Assembly (NCBI GenBank): GCA_021464525.1
Contig: JADRCO010000422.1
Location: 1 to 34,030, forward strand
Direction: 5' to 3'
DNA from: Rhizophagus sp. LPA8_4_AMF
Taxonomy: Eukaryota; Glomeromycota; Glomeromycetes; Glomerales; Glomeraceae
Length of the DNA: 34,030 bases
Below, piece by piece: positions 9,510 to 20,422 of the stretch; the stretch's first letter is position 1, and the number at the start of each line of letters is the position of its first letter. The position numbers and the translations under genes are program-made. A model generated the notes under the pieces. That model saw only the letters and a program-made list of their open reading frames with translations, searched no databases and had not been told where the DNA came from.

Positions 9510-10976
9510 GAGTTTAATGCTAGAATGTCTTCTACTCAACGCGTAGAATCCATTAATACTGTTATTCACAAATATGTTAATTCTCATTCAACTTTATTAG
9601 AATGCTTTAATGGAATACAAGAAATGATGTCTTCTGAGCTTCAAAAGGCAGAATACCGAGATTATTTGGCTAATTTGCCTTTTAGTATATCATCTTCATC
9701 AGCAATTCGTGTTTTTCCAACATTAGTTGAAAATTTGAGGAAAATTTTAACTGACGAGATTTTTTCTATTCAAAAAGCTCAAATTGATATTTGTTTTGAA
9801 TATTATTCAAAATTAATTCCTTATGATCAATACTTTTCTTGTGATAAAGTAAGTTTATATTTGTTATCTAATGAAAGAATTATTATTGGTTGATTGATAC
9901 TAATATTATCTTTTTTTTAAAAAAAAAAAAGATTAATGATTGTGATACTTCTATTTGTCTTGAAGATTGCACAGATAGATGCCAAATTGCACTTAGATCT
10001 CTTATAAGTAATGTTAATCCTGTTAATATTGTGAAAATATGGGAAGTCAAACATATGGGAGTTAATATAAAATCAGTTAATTATGTGGCATTATTTCAAG
10101 ACAATTCTCATACTTGTACATGTTTACTTTTAGCTAGTGAAAGTTTGATTTGCCGTCACTTTTTTCAAGTAATGTTGCAATCAGAAAGTGCAAAGTTTGC
10201 TTTCAATTTGCTAAAAAGTCGATGGTATAAAAAGGATGTTGATTTACAAATAATAAATGGGTTAGAATATTCTTCTGGAGTTATAATTAATATTGGGAGT
10301 GAAAATTTAGCAACTTTTATGTGTGGAATTCGAAATAATGAAGAAGAATATTTAACCTTTGATTCTGAAGTTGAACATATGATCAAGAAACGGCAAATTT
10401 ATGGGGAATGTTCAGCATTAGGATGAAAATTAGCATCTTTAGCATCAGAATTTCATTTAACACATATTGCAGCTACATTACGAGGTTTAATTCAAGAAGT
10501 GGAATTATCTAACACTAATCCTGTTAACAATCAAGATCAAGAAATGGTTCGCAATACATTGCAAGCTAATGCAAAAGGAAGGCCTGCAAAAAGATTGAAA
10601 TCATCTGGTGAAAAGGTATCCAAGAGTTCCATGGGTAAACCTATTAATCGTTCTGGAGATAAATACATGTGCCGCAATTGCCTTAAAGATGGGCATAATT
10701 CACAAAGCTGTAGTGCGTCATGTAAAATTTGTAAAGAGGTCGGGCATAATTACTTACGTTGTCCAAATAAGGAGAATGTGTAATTTATTTTTTTTCATAT
10801 AATTGCAAAGCATTTTTTAAATTAGTCATTAACATGTAAAATATCTTGTATATTGTTTTAATATATTAATCATGTATTACAAATTTTACTGCGATATTTA
10901 ATAAAATATATAAACACGTGATTTATATATTGCGTCATATAAGGGGATGGTGTTTTAAGAAATCATCGGGGATGGT

Positions 10977-12399
10977 GGATAAAATTACTCTTAAAAAATT
11001 TTGTATTTATTGGTTTCATAATTATATATTATTGATATATGAATCTTTAATCTTGCAATATTTCCAGATTCATGGATCAGCTTATTTTTGTAATATAATA
11101 ATATTAATTAATATCTTTTTATGTAAATTATTTTTAATTTAGCTCCAAGATGTATAATTTAAAATTTTATTGGTTTTCATAAATCTTTTGATCTACATAA
11201 TAATCTCCACTGATCACATTGAAGAAAAGCATAGAAATATCTTTAATAATTAATAAATTGTTTGACTTGTAACATGTTCATTTGATTAGGAATATGTGGG
11301 AATTTTATACTGTCCGATATTTGTATGATATCTAATATTGAAATCAGTAATTAGAGTAATTAGTAGCATCAATTCCTATTGGTCACTGTAGTATTCCTGT
11401 TATTGGATGGATCAAAGACTGATATCTTTATTTACCCTTCCCAAAAAAATTTAATGCTTAATTGCAAATTCAGTATTAATTATATTTAAAGATACCATTA
11501 TGCTTCATTAGAATACGCAAAATACTATGATGCATAGATTTAATTAAAGATCGTTTACCTATTGACAAAATTGTCGACTGATACTACTGATACTGTACAC
11601 GTCAATTATCTTCTGACGCAAATCATCATCCAAGAAATATATATACACACGTAACATACTATACATTCATTTCATTAAGATTGAAAATGTGGTTTATCAT
11701 CAATCCTTTCTAGTCTTTTGTACTGACTCTCGTACATGTAAGTTCACTAAAGTTTTGTTATGATGAACAATCAAAACAAAATTGTTTTTAAAAATAAAAA
11801 TGAATCAAAAATAATTTATTTAATAATTGGAAAACTCTTTCCATAGTAATATATATTATTTTATTAATTATCCAAATTATTTTTACTAGTTAAATTCTGT
11901 GTTTACAATGTTTCTTTGAAAAAAAAGAAAAAAGGTTCGTAACAAAAACACCACGAAACTTTACACATTTTTTTACACACCTGAATATCTTGTATTTTGG
12001 TATAAAGTAACAATAACAATACTTAGGAATTAGATAAAAAATTCATCAAAACTTGTTGCAGCATAGAAAATAATATATTTAATTATATAAAGTTTAGTCA
12101 ATTATCACATCTTATGCTAGTAATCTATCACATGACGATGAAAATCAGTCAAGTTAATCAAGAGATGAAATATTTATGGAGATGTAATACACATTTCCAT
12201 AATGTCGAATTTGCGAATTGCCAAATTGAAATTTCTATCGTTGTAATGCTGAATTCGGCATTACTTTATGGATAAGGAAGTATTAAGGATATATCTCAGT
12301 ATTACACTAATGCCAGATTATCATGTATCTTTAAACGGTTAATTAAATTGTGTTTCAGTCTTTTTGACTTTCATACCTAAACATATCTTTAATATCTTT
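10977..12399. other. AT-rich intergenic DNA between two transposons
   Basis: No convincing gene. At about 11686-11740 a short reading frame, MWFIINPF, then TAG, then SFVLTLVH before a gtaagt, resembles a broken signal-peptide exon, but that is too short to call. A 22-bp near-palindrome at 12243-12264 is listed separately. Confidence 0.45.
12243..12264. repeat. Near-perfect 22-bp palindrome
   Basis: The 22 bases read GTAATGC TGAATTCG GCATTAC. The two halves are complementary except for one symmetric mismatch pair next to the central GAATTC. A related motif (aatgtcgaatttgcgaatt) lies about 40 bp upstream. Role unknown. Confidence 0.5.
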
Positions 12400-12401
12400 T
12401 A

Positions 12402-12999
12402 CAGTTCACCTCGCTATAGTGAATCTCATGAGCTGAAGGTCAAGATTCACTATAGTAAGAGAATTCACTAATCACGTATAGTCAGATTTTTGCTATATTG
12501 AAAAATCTTTTAATCACGTGATGTATATTATACAGTAATAATTATAACTAGACAAAGCATGCAATAATAATATATTCTTTTAGTTTTTTCATAAACCTGC
12601 GCATAAATACTTACTATCCTGATCGATGATTATAAAAGTCCCTTTCATTAAAATATAATTTTAGAATTAACATGATTAACGTCCATAATATTATTTTAAC
12701 ACATTCTCTATTCATATTCTTATTACCAAACAACATTAATACTACAGTATCACATAGATCTAAACTCACTTGACAATTTTTATACACGTGATCAAAAATT
12801 CACTAATTAAGTGTGTAACATTTGAAAAAGTCGTTTTAGTGAAAATCCACTATCTCAAGGGTCATTTTATTAATACCGAATTACGAGTTTAATACAGATT
12901 ATTATAAAAATTCGCTATATCAAGAATTATTATTTATAAAAAAATTCGTACCTAGACTTTTCTTTACTATAGCGAATTATTCACTATATACACTAACTG
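12402..12999. mobile_element. Non-autonomous pogo/Tc1-mariner-like element, 598 bp
   Basis: The sequence starts TA-CAGTT and ends AACTG-TA, giving TA duplications at 12400-12401 and 13000-13001. The termini share CAGTT followed by ATAGTGAAT on each end (in the left end separated by 9 bases, in the complement of the right end by 7). The TTCACTATAG / CTATAGTGAA motif recurs inside, for example near 12410, 12445, 12460, 12810, 12840 and 12965, like transposase-binding subrepeats. There is no transposase ORF. CAG ends with TA duplication are typical of pogo-type elements. Confidence 0.65.
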
Positions 13000-13001
13000 T
13001 A

Positions 13002-13462
13002 TATCATGTACGGTAATAATTAATTAATATTAAAATCCATATATTGTATTAATAAAATTATTCTTTATTTCTAATATTCATACTTATGCACTAATAAATA
13101 ATTCTTTTACTATTAAGTTCGCTACTGATGTCCCCGACTACACGATTAAATATTAAATTAGTAAAAGTAAAATAATAATTATATAAAAATTCTAAAAAAA
13201 AATTATTGGATATATATTATACAATATCTAAAAAAAAGAAAAAGAGTATATTACTCAAAACAAGCGAATAATTAATTGTATTTAATCAATAATGTAAACA
13301 TTTTTCCAAAATGTCTATAATAGATTATTTAACTCTCTATATTCATATATGTTTTTTAAAGAGTCCAGTACATGATTCCATTTAAATGTTCTTTTAGCGA
13401 TTTAATCCGAAAAATCCGAAAACAAAAAAAAAAAAAGATAAGAGATTTTAAGTTTTTTTTTT
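13002..13462. other. Intergenic, 3' flank of the Dip1 homologue
   Basis: AT-rich sequence downstream of the minus-strand stop at 13463. It holds A/T homopolymer runs near 13196-13215 and 13422-13462. No gene or RNA is visible; it probably includes the 3' UTR. Confidence 0.5.
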
Positions 13463-15281
13463 TCACATTGATTTAACACCATCAATTATGACTTCAACAG
13501 TAAATCCATTTCCATTTGAGGAGTTTGTATCATTTGCAGTATCCATTCTCATAACAAGAGCATTTGGAGTTGGTGTTCTTTTTATCTCATTACCATATTT
13601 ACGAGGAGCTATATCATTCAAATATTCCGTCATCAAACATCTATCTACTAATCTTTGTGTTGTTGATGATATAGGTTTGAATTGTTGTTTCATTGAAGTT
13701 CCAATTAAATCTAAAAGTAAACTATAAATCTGATGTTGTTTGTATCGATGTTGACTCAACTGTGTATTTATAATTAATGGGTAAAGTACCCGTAGATATG
13801 TATGACGAAGCTATAGGAAAGAAATTTATGTTAATAATACAACCCGATTAACATATATTAAAATAAAAATATGTAATATGTACTTACTGCTTCACTCTCT
13901 TCGGGTAAATCATAAAGTTCTCTAATAAATACATCTATAAGAACCCGTAAATCATTCGTGTAAAAATATTCATACGTTTCAGGCGTGGTAAATATTTCAT
14001 ATAATAGCTTTAATATAAGCATTTGTATATTATGATCAACTAAATAAATTCAAATATCAAAAATGTTAATGATACGTGTAAATTTAGAATTCTAATCAAA
14101 TTTGACCAACTCAAAATTTAATAGTACCTGCGCGATTCAACATAAATATCACATTTTCGCCAAAAGTTTTGCTACTACCAATTCTCTCTCCTAATACTCG
14201 TAAGACAGTATTAGGATTCCAATCATCACACTCTTCCTCTTCTTGCGACATGGCAGCCAACATAAATTGCTCATTAAATGATAACTTGTCAGATTTGAAC
14301 AAAGTAATTTAAATATTTGATCAAACAAAAATAGTAATAAAGAGGTCAATTTCAAAATATAATCTGCGCACTTACGATCAAACAAATGACTGAATAATTA
14401 AATGTTTCGTCTTCTTCATCTCTTGTTTTTTCAACCAAATCAAGAAGATGATTCAAAAACAACTCATCTATTAAATCTTGTTAAAAGAAGAAGAGAATAC
14501 GAGATGATATGTTAAAATTAAAAAAAAGCTTAATATTAGATAAGATAAAGTGTAATCTTACCCAATTCGTCAGACGATAATCGTTGGACGCGACAAATTT
14601 CGAAAAGCAACTTTATTGAAATTTGTTGCAATTTACCGCCTAGAAAATAAAGCAATTTCAAAGTTCAATAATTACTCCATAAACTTTGTATGTCGTTTAA
14701 ATAAAACTTACCATCTTTACTTTCAATATGATCTTTTAATTTCGATACAAAATTTCGTCCTTGTTCGTTTACCATTAGTTTAAATATACTTTTATTCTCC
14801 CTTCCAGCAAGAAATAGGATGGTATATAATACGCATAGTTCTTTAACATCCGTTTTTTTTGCTGCATGTTGTATAACATGTTCAATAACCCTATCAGAAA
14901 AACTTAGATATATGGATGAAACAAGCAATTTGTAACAACAATGCATAAATTCTGTTTCACTTTCAAGATATTTATCTAAAAAAAATTATGAAAGAATATT
15001 TGTATCAAAAATAATAAAATTTCATACAAATTTTATCATCAAAAATACCTTGAAAATCAGATACAAATTTTATGTACACATTAATAGAATTCAATGCTGA
15101 ATCCTGATTGTTTTCACCTTGTTTAAGTATTTCATCCAATTCTATATAATTTCAAAAAAAAAAAAAATAACATAAATATAGTTCTAAGAGTGTTATTTTT
15201 TTTTTTAAAAAAAAAAAAAAATGTCGCACTTGTCCAAAATTGTTCCGAGTCTTCTAAATGATAAATTATACTATCATCCAT
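13463..15281 (-). CDS. dip1: SPIN90/Ldb17/Dip1-family Arp2/3 activator
   Basis: Eight exons on the minus strand: 15281-15230, 15141-15049, 14975-14712, 14639-14562, 14476-14376, 14284-14128, 14039-13888 and 13810-13463. All seven introns (72-91 bp) have GT-AG ends and keep phase, giving 414 residues from [17 protein letters not shown] to VIIDGVKSM. The body is an all-helical armadillo-like repeat matching the SPIN90/Ldb17 leucine-rich domain. Recognisable blocks are [58 protein letters not shown] and [20 protein letters not shown]. Fission-yeast Dip1 activates Arp2/3 complex without a pre-existing filament, seeding linear actin filaments for endocytic patches; budding-yeast Ldb17 regulates patches. 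The same role is inferred here. Length is close to fungal relatives. It is transcribed divergently from the Atg29 gene. Confidence 0.9.
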
Positions 15282-16209
15282 TATGTCGTAATTTTATTAC
15301 ACAACAACAAAAAAGAAAAAAAAAAAAAGAATGTGGGTATGATATTAAATAAAATTTTTCTTAAATTGGTTGAATGGTTCGATGTGAATTAAAGATATCT
15401 TTGAGAATGAAACGATTTAAATTAAAAAATGGTTAGTTTATTAATAAATTGCATTAATAAGTTAGTATCAAAAAGCTAACTTTTAATAGTAATACGGATA
15501 AATTTTTTTTGGACCAACAAAAAAATTTTCCCAACTAATAAAATACCTATATAATTCGTTCGAAGAAAGATAAGTATATTTTTTCAAATAATATACGGAT
15601 GAAATTAAGGACTCTTGACAGCAAAACTTCTAGCAAATGCTTTATTTAAAAAAAATTTTTTTTATTTAGTTATAAAAAGTGGAAAATGAAAAAAAAAGAA
15701 AAGAAATTAGAAAATTCGGAAAAATTTAAATATAAACAAATGAAATACAAAAAAAAAAAATTATTTATTTTAGTTGATTGGCAACGCCAGTGTTGCATAT
15801 GATAAAATCGGTGATCATGTCTCACTTATTGGTACGAAAATAAATGTTAATTATGCATTCGTAACCTTTGCTGCGTTTTTAGAACGAAACTTCTAACAAT
15901 TGAGAGCCTTTTCTGTTATGTTTACGACCTTTTAAGTCTAAAATTGATAAGAATTTGAATAAGATTATATTAACCCTTATTTTCCGCAAAAATTCCATTT
16001 ACCTTGTTACACGAGATAAAATTAGCCATACAATCAGGAAAATGACAAAAATGTTTAATCACATTTTTTTTATTCCGGAACTTTTTGTCGATCTTTTTTT
16101 ACTTATTCATAAAATTTGCGCGTGACACCACATAAATAGTATAAATATTAATAAATTTTCATTCTTTAGCTTTTCGTTTAATCAAAGCTAAAATAAAATA
16201 CAAATTTAA
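15282..16209. promoter_or_regulatory. Shared 928-bp intergenic region of the dip1/atg29 divergent pair
   Basis: The two start codons (15281 minus, 16210 plus) face away from each other, so this stretch must hold both promoters and 5' UTRs. It is AT-rich with A/T homopolymer runs (15310-15330, 15640-15665, 15750-15762), which often exclude nucleosomes in fungi. I do not recognise a specific factor site. Confidence 0.5.
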
Positions 16210-17971
16210 ATGTCTTCAGAACAGCCTTTACACGTTGTAATAAAAATTCCATATAAAAGACCACCGGGTTTCGTCGAACCACCCTCCGTAGGTTTTAACA
16301 AATTTCTCACATTCATAAAGTACCACTATTAAAATATCTTTAACATATAGGTTGTTTGGACAGAGGAAATGGAGCAAAAGCTATGGGAGATACTTACACA
16401 AAACAAACGGCAAAGCATCGATTGTTAGTATAAATAAATTTTTTTATTCATCTCATCTTTTCTAAAAAAAATAATATTTCATTATTTTTATATTTAGGGT
16501 ATGCTGCTTCTCGACTGTTAAATGTACCTGTTCCTTATCTCTTGCGTCATGCTGCATTTTTATATGAAACGCAATTGCGGGGAGTTCAGATGCAATTACG
16601 GCGGGGAGAAACTTTAAGTGCTAGTACTAGTACCGGGACTATTGGTAGTCGCAATAGAGCATCAAGCAGAGCATCTTTAACAAAAGTTTCGATTTTTGAT
16701 GGTGATGGAGTGGTAACTGGCCATCAAAGACCACCATCTGCAACTTCAAATGCAAGCAGAGAACAATATATTACATCTCGAGGTGGATATGCTGGTTCAC
16801 AGGACATGATACGGACAGGGAGCAATACTAGTTTAACAGATGGCCGTAAACAAGCTAGTGGATCAGCATCATCATCTATACATGCGCCCATTGCGCAATC
16901 GATAAATGAAGCAGGATTGCAAATTCAAGGTTTTGATTAATGTGTAGTTGTTTTTCTTTTAAATTAATTTTTTATTCGAATATTAAAAATAATTTGGTCA
17001 TCTGGGTGTAGGAAAAAATGTTTTTGCTCAAGCACAAGCTACACCATCTTCTAATATATCAGGACGTCAAATGTCTCCTTCTTCATCTGTTTCAACGATT
17101 ACAATCGATCAAGTTACGAAGCAATCTACTCATATAACATATAAACCAAATAATTATCCAACAACTTTATCTACGATAGAATCATCAACAACAAATGAGT
17201 CTTTTTCCACACCTGCTGCGTCAATGACTATGCCTCTTTCCCGAACTCTTTCAAATCCATTATCTCTTGAAGCACGTGATCTTTCTAGGAGCATTCAGAA
17301 TATGAAACTTGATGATGATTCTGATGAAGATAATGATTCAAAAAAAAGTGAAGATTCTTCGAATGAAAGATTAGAAAGATTAGAGAAATTGCAAAAGCAA
17401 GACATTGCAGCTTTTTTACTACCAAATTCATCGAGTTCAGTAATTCAAACTGATGTTATTGGTGCAAACAGTTCTTTAGAAAATAATGAATCGATAAATT
17501 TTAAGGTTCCAACGATTGATTTGGCAGTAAATTTACAACAACAGCCTGCAAAAGGATTGAGTAAGAAGAAATTTAATTAAACTTAACCTAAATAACCTAA
17601 AGAGAAATTATTAATATTTTGTTATGTTATATATAAGGGATGAACATACCAACAGCAGCTGCAGATTCTCAACAATCCCTTAGTGCAAATGATTCCTCAT
17701 CATCTTTCAGTGATATAGGTAGGTACTCATTATTTCAAATGTTTTAACAATTTCTTTAGTCAGATTTAATAATTTAATTATTTTATTATATTTTAGATTC
17801 ATTAACTCATTCTGAATTAGAAAATGCTTATTTAGAAGAAGCATCAAATTTTAACGGTTCTAAAACGTAAGAAATTAAACGAATTGAATATGATTATACA
17901 TTTTATAATTAATGTTTTTCTGATATATTAGATCTTTATATTCGGTTAGAAAAAGTACATATCCTTCATAG
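16210..17971 (+). CDS. atg29: Autophagy-related protein 29 (Atg29)
   Basis: Seven exons: 16210-16287, 16351-16423, 16498-16929, 17012-17560, 17638-17718, 17797-17866 and 17932-17971. Every junction is GT-AG and keeps phase, giving 440 residues. The N-terminal 80 residues match the Atg29 N-terminal domain (HVVIKIPYKRPPGFVEPPS, WTEEMEQKLWEIL, SIDWYAASRLLNVPVPYLLR, HAAFLYETQLRGVQMQLRRG). A long serine/threonine-rich disordered middle and an acidic patch (DDDSDEDNDSKKSED) follow. The tail has SFSDI and SLTHSELENAY, as in fungal relatives. Atg29 joins Atg17 and Atg31 in the scaffold that recruits Atg proteins to the phagophore assembly site. The third donor (gttttg) is weak; if intron 3 is retained, translation stops at 16938-16940, leaving only the conserved part. 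Confidence 0.93.
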
Positions 17972-19077
17972 TAAATAATTACAATTATAAACGTTCAGTA
18001 AGTAAGATCATAACAAAAAGAGTTTATCGTAATTTTTTTAAGAAAAAAACAAAATCAGAAGACTAAAATGTTTTGTTTTTGTTTAAATTGAAGATACAAA
18101 AGATAATCAAGTACTTTCTGTAAATTACTTATACATTAAATATAAGTTATCGAATTTTAGAATTTTACTTTAGAAATAATTACAAAAAATTGTTTGTATA
18201 TTAAAATTTTTAAAACTTAGTATAAATGTATTATAGAACTTTATTTTTTAGTTAATAATTAAATTAATATTATATTCTTAGTACTTTTATATGTTATTAT
18301 ATTAATTTAATTGAAGATTAAAGTAAATCCTGTTATCATTTATCAATCAGTAAAGTGACTTTTCTGATCTCGATTTTTCGTCGTCGAAAATAATATTACA
18401 TTTTTGGATTCAATTATTAGTATTAAATTTCCAATCCAGGCGATTGTACATCATCCATCATCAATTTACCACCATCTACGCATATAAATCACCTTTTTGT
18501 TTTGGAATTATTAAAATCTTGTCACACAATATCAAAATTTCATTCTATCATTTGGACGGATTTGATCATACTGTTGATACTATTTTTCGTCCAATATATT
18601 TAATATATTTAACTAAAAAGATAAAATATAATAATTATTACCTACATTCAATTTTGTTTATTGTTTAATTTTTTAATTATTGGCATGATTATAAACTAAA
18701 AACTTCTGAGTTATTAAACATTCACTCTTGTTCTTATTGCCGTAACTGTTACAGGAGTAAATAACCGGCTACATCCTTAGTTATCGTATGTTTTTCCTAT
18801 TTTGTATTTTCTGTGCGTTGTTCTACAATTCTTTTAAAAGTAAATTTTGTTATTTGTCCCCATGAAAGTTCTCGAGTTTGGATCATCAAAACACTTGCAA
18901 TGTATATTCTTTTTTGGTTGGATAACCAACAGTTGTGATGATCCGTAGTAAATTGAGATGGAGAGTTGATGGAAATATTTCTTTAATTCGATTCATTAAA
19001 ACAGATAATTTGAGAACCCATAAATCTTTATTAACTTGAAGAGAAGAAATTTCACCTTAGGATGATCTCTCTTATTG
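17972..19077. other. Intergenic, 3' of Atg29
   Basis: AT-rich sequence with no convincing gene. The 74-codon frame at 18444-18668 has no recognisable domain and a composition expected of random AT-rich DNA. A small inverted repeat, ttggttggataaccaa, lies near 18914-18929. Confidence 0.45.
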
Positions 19078-19149
19078 GGCCCTTTCATATATATAGATAT
19101 AGTAGGCAACTTCACTGCCTAAACACCAGTTCGATCCTGGCAAGGGTCA
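19078..19149 (+). tRNA. tRNA-like sequence (Glu, anticodon TTC), probably pseudo or SINE-derived
   Basis: The 72 bases fold as a cloverleaf: acceptor stem GGCCCTT / AAGGGTC (seven pairs, one G-U), anticodon stem AGGCA / TGCCT around a seven-base loop ACTTCAC with TTC at the anticodon position, and T-arm CCAG-TTCGATC-CTGG, followed by discriminator A. Odd points: position 33 is C instead of the near-universal T, the D-arm is ATAT-rich and lacks the GG pair, and one T-stem pair is A-C. These suggest a decayed tRNA, a mitochondrial-type tRNA copy, or the head of a tRNA-derived SINE (B-box-like AGTTCGATCCT). No intron. Confidence 0.45.
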
Positions 19150-19454
19150 AATCTAGTGATGCCGACTTAACTAATGGGTTTTAACAAAATTATAATTAAA
19201 GCAAAAAATCAATGTTGTTGAAATAGTTTTAAGGCCGCTCCAAGCCAATTCTTTGTATAATATAACATAGGGATCAAAGAATACATTATTCTAATTCGAT
19301 CACTACCAATAACTGGAAAAATATCTCTTGGATAACTATTTGAGGACAAATTGTTGGTTCAGCTTGTGTTTTTTCGCATTTTATTGGTATGGATGCAAAA
19401 ATTTACTAGTTTATGGACATTTTCAGAAGGATTTGAAGAGCTTATGGGGATGAG

Positions 19455-20422
19455 TTGGGGATGGTTTTCTTGATCAATATGGACATAAAAAAACATTTGA
19501 TTATCGATGAAGTGCAAAAAATACATAAGCATGAGAATGAAGAACCTTATCATGATGGAAGTGTATTTTGGGATGCATTTAAACGCATAATGCAAATCTT
19601 ACAGCTTTTCATTGTAGCATTAGCATCATATAGATATTTTGGTACTAAAAATGTTTAGACATAGACATTTCAATTGTTAATAATCTTGATATGTAAAACA
19701 AATGGGAATATGAAGATGTTTGTTTCACAAAGGAAGAATTTTATAATTAGTTTACAATTTTTGTGAAGTATATCTTAATGACAATTTGACAAAAGATGAC
19801 ATTCCATGTCTTTTTAAATGTGTCTGACATAACAGCTTGCCATCCTGGTTTAGTTGCCTTCACTATGAATTACATTTCCGAGTATTATACTAAAAATGAG
19901 AGCAATTCTCTATTTTTTAGTAAAATTTTTTCTTTTCTAAAGTCTCATGATTTTAACAATCTTATCAAAGTACGTAATGTGTCATATTTTATATTAATTC
20001 TAATAACTAATATTTTTACTAAACAATTTTAATGGTATACTTTTCCAGACTACTCGTTCATTTCATCCTCTTTTGGAAGAAGAAAGAAAAATTGTTGATT
20101 CTGTACTCTTTAGAAAAGAGGTCTTCCTTATAATTCAAAAGACATTTCATGTGATGGCCAATTTCTTAAGTCAAATATACTTGTTACAAGTTCGAGAAGA
20201 TCAGACATTGCAAAACTTGATTTTTCAGTATTATTACTCTGCTGAATAACATACCTTTAATTCCGTCTTAGTGGAACAAACTAATCTAAGTCACCTCCTA
20301 GTGATTTTTGTGAATTTATCAAATCAGTATTTGCAAAAATAAATCCAAAAATATTACAAAAAAGTAAAGGCACAAGTACAAATGGTCGCCTTCTTGAGCG
20401 CATATGGAAGATGGAAGTTTAA
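19455..20422 (+). pseudogene. Relic of a Crinkler-type P-loop NTPase gene
   Basis: The first segment, 19455-19658, carries a Walker B-like motif (LIIDEVQKIHK) and then VFWDAFKRI and LFIVALASYRYFG. Stops follow. A second segment at 19796-19969 has DITACHPGLVAFTMNYI and an in-phase GT-AG intron at 19970-20048, leading to TTRSFHPLLEEERKIVDSVLF. After a frameshift near 20150 pieces such as DISCDGQFLKSN and GTSTNGRLLERIWKMEV remain, ending at TAA 20420-20422. This order matches the NTPase module of CR-type effectors that I remember from Rhizophagus. The Walker A part is not visible upstream and the nuclease module that usually follows is missing. The gene is dead; the family call is from memory. 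Confidence 0.6.

Larger units (their letters stand above)
7892..10783 (+). pseudogene. MULE transposase with FAR1, SWIM and zinc-knuckle domains, degraded
   Basis: Domains in order: an acidic leader from about 7892; a FAR1/WRKY-GCM1 DNA-binding domain at 8040-8390 (SVGMQFENWNHANLVLLAYG ... FECRHAG ... NMCWPLKAQNP ... YGHSLNP); a MULE DDE core with the first D in LTDNTARTNKY (about 8760), a second in FSDCDTGLG (about 8940) and E in STQRVES (about 9546); a SWIM finger HTCTCLLLASESLICRHF near 10110-10160; and two CCHC zinc knuckles (CRNCLKDGHNSQSC, CKICKEVGHNYLRC) at 10670-10770. Defects: frameshifts near 8040 and 8183 (the latter looks like an extra TA), and in-frame stops TGA 8391, TAA 8655, TAG 9213 and TGA 10424. 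Two intron-like gaps keep phase: 9237-9509, carrying the telomeric array, and about 9848-9930. There is no active product. Confidence 0.85.
7617..10976 (+). mobile_element. MULE (Mutator-like) DNA transposon, about 3.4 kb, degraded
   Basis: Inverted termini of about 24 bp bracket a transposase relic. The left end, 7617-7640, begins acatccctgatgatttc; the complement of the right end, 10952-10976, begins accatccccgatgattt. About 21 of 24 positions match, with one gap. The MULE transposase inside supports the class. I did not find a clear 8-11 bp target duplication, so the outer edges are approximate and the terminal repeats may extend a little further out. Confidence 0.6.

Noticed and set aside
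10918..11142. 74-codon plus-strand frame at the right end of the MULE
   Set aside because: It overlaps the inverted terminus and is otherwise AT-driven, without homology.
11686..11740. Possible secreted-peptide exon (MWFIINPF, stop, SFVLTLVH, gtaagt)
   Set aside because: It is interrupted by TAG, very short and without a recognisable second exon.
18444..18668. 74-codon plus-strand frame after Atg29
   Set aside because: It is hydrophobic, tyrosine/isoleucine-rich and AT-driven, with no recognisable motif.
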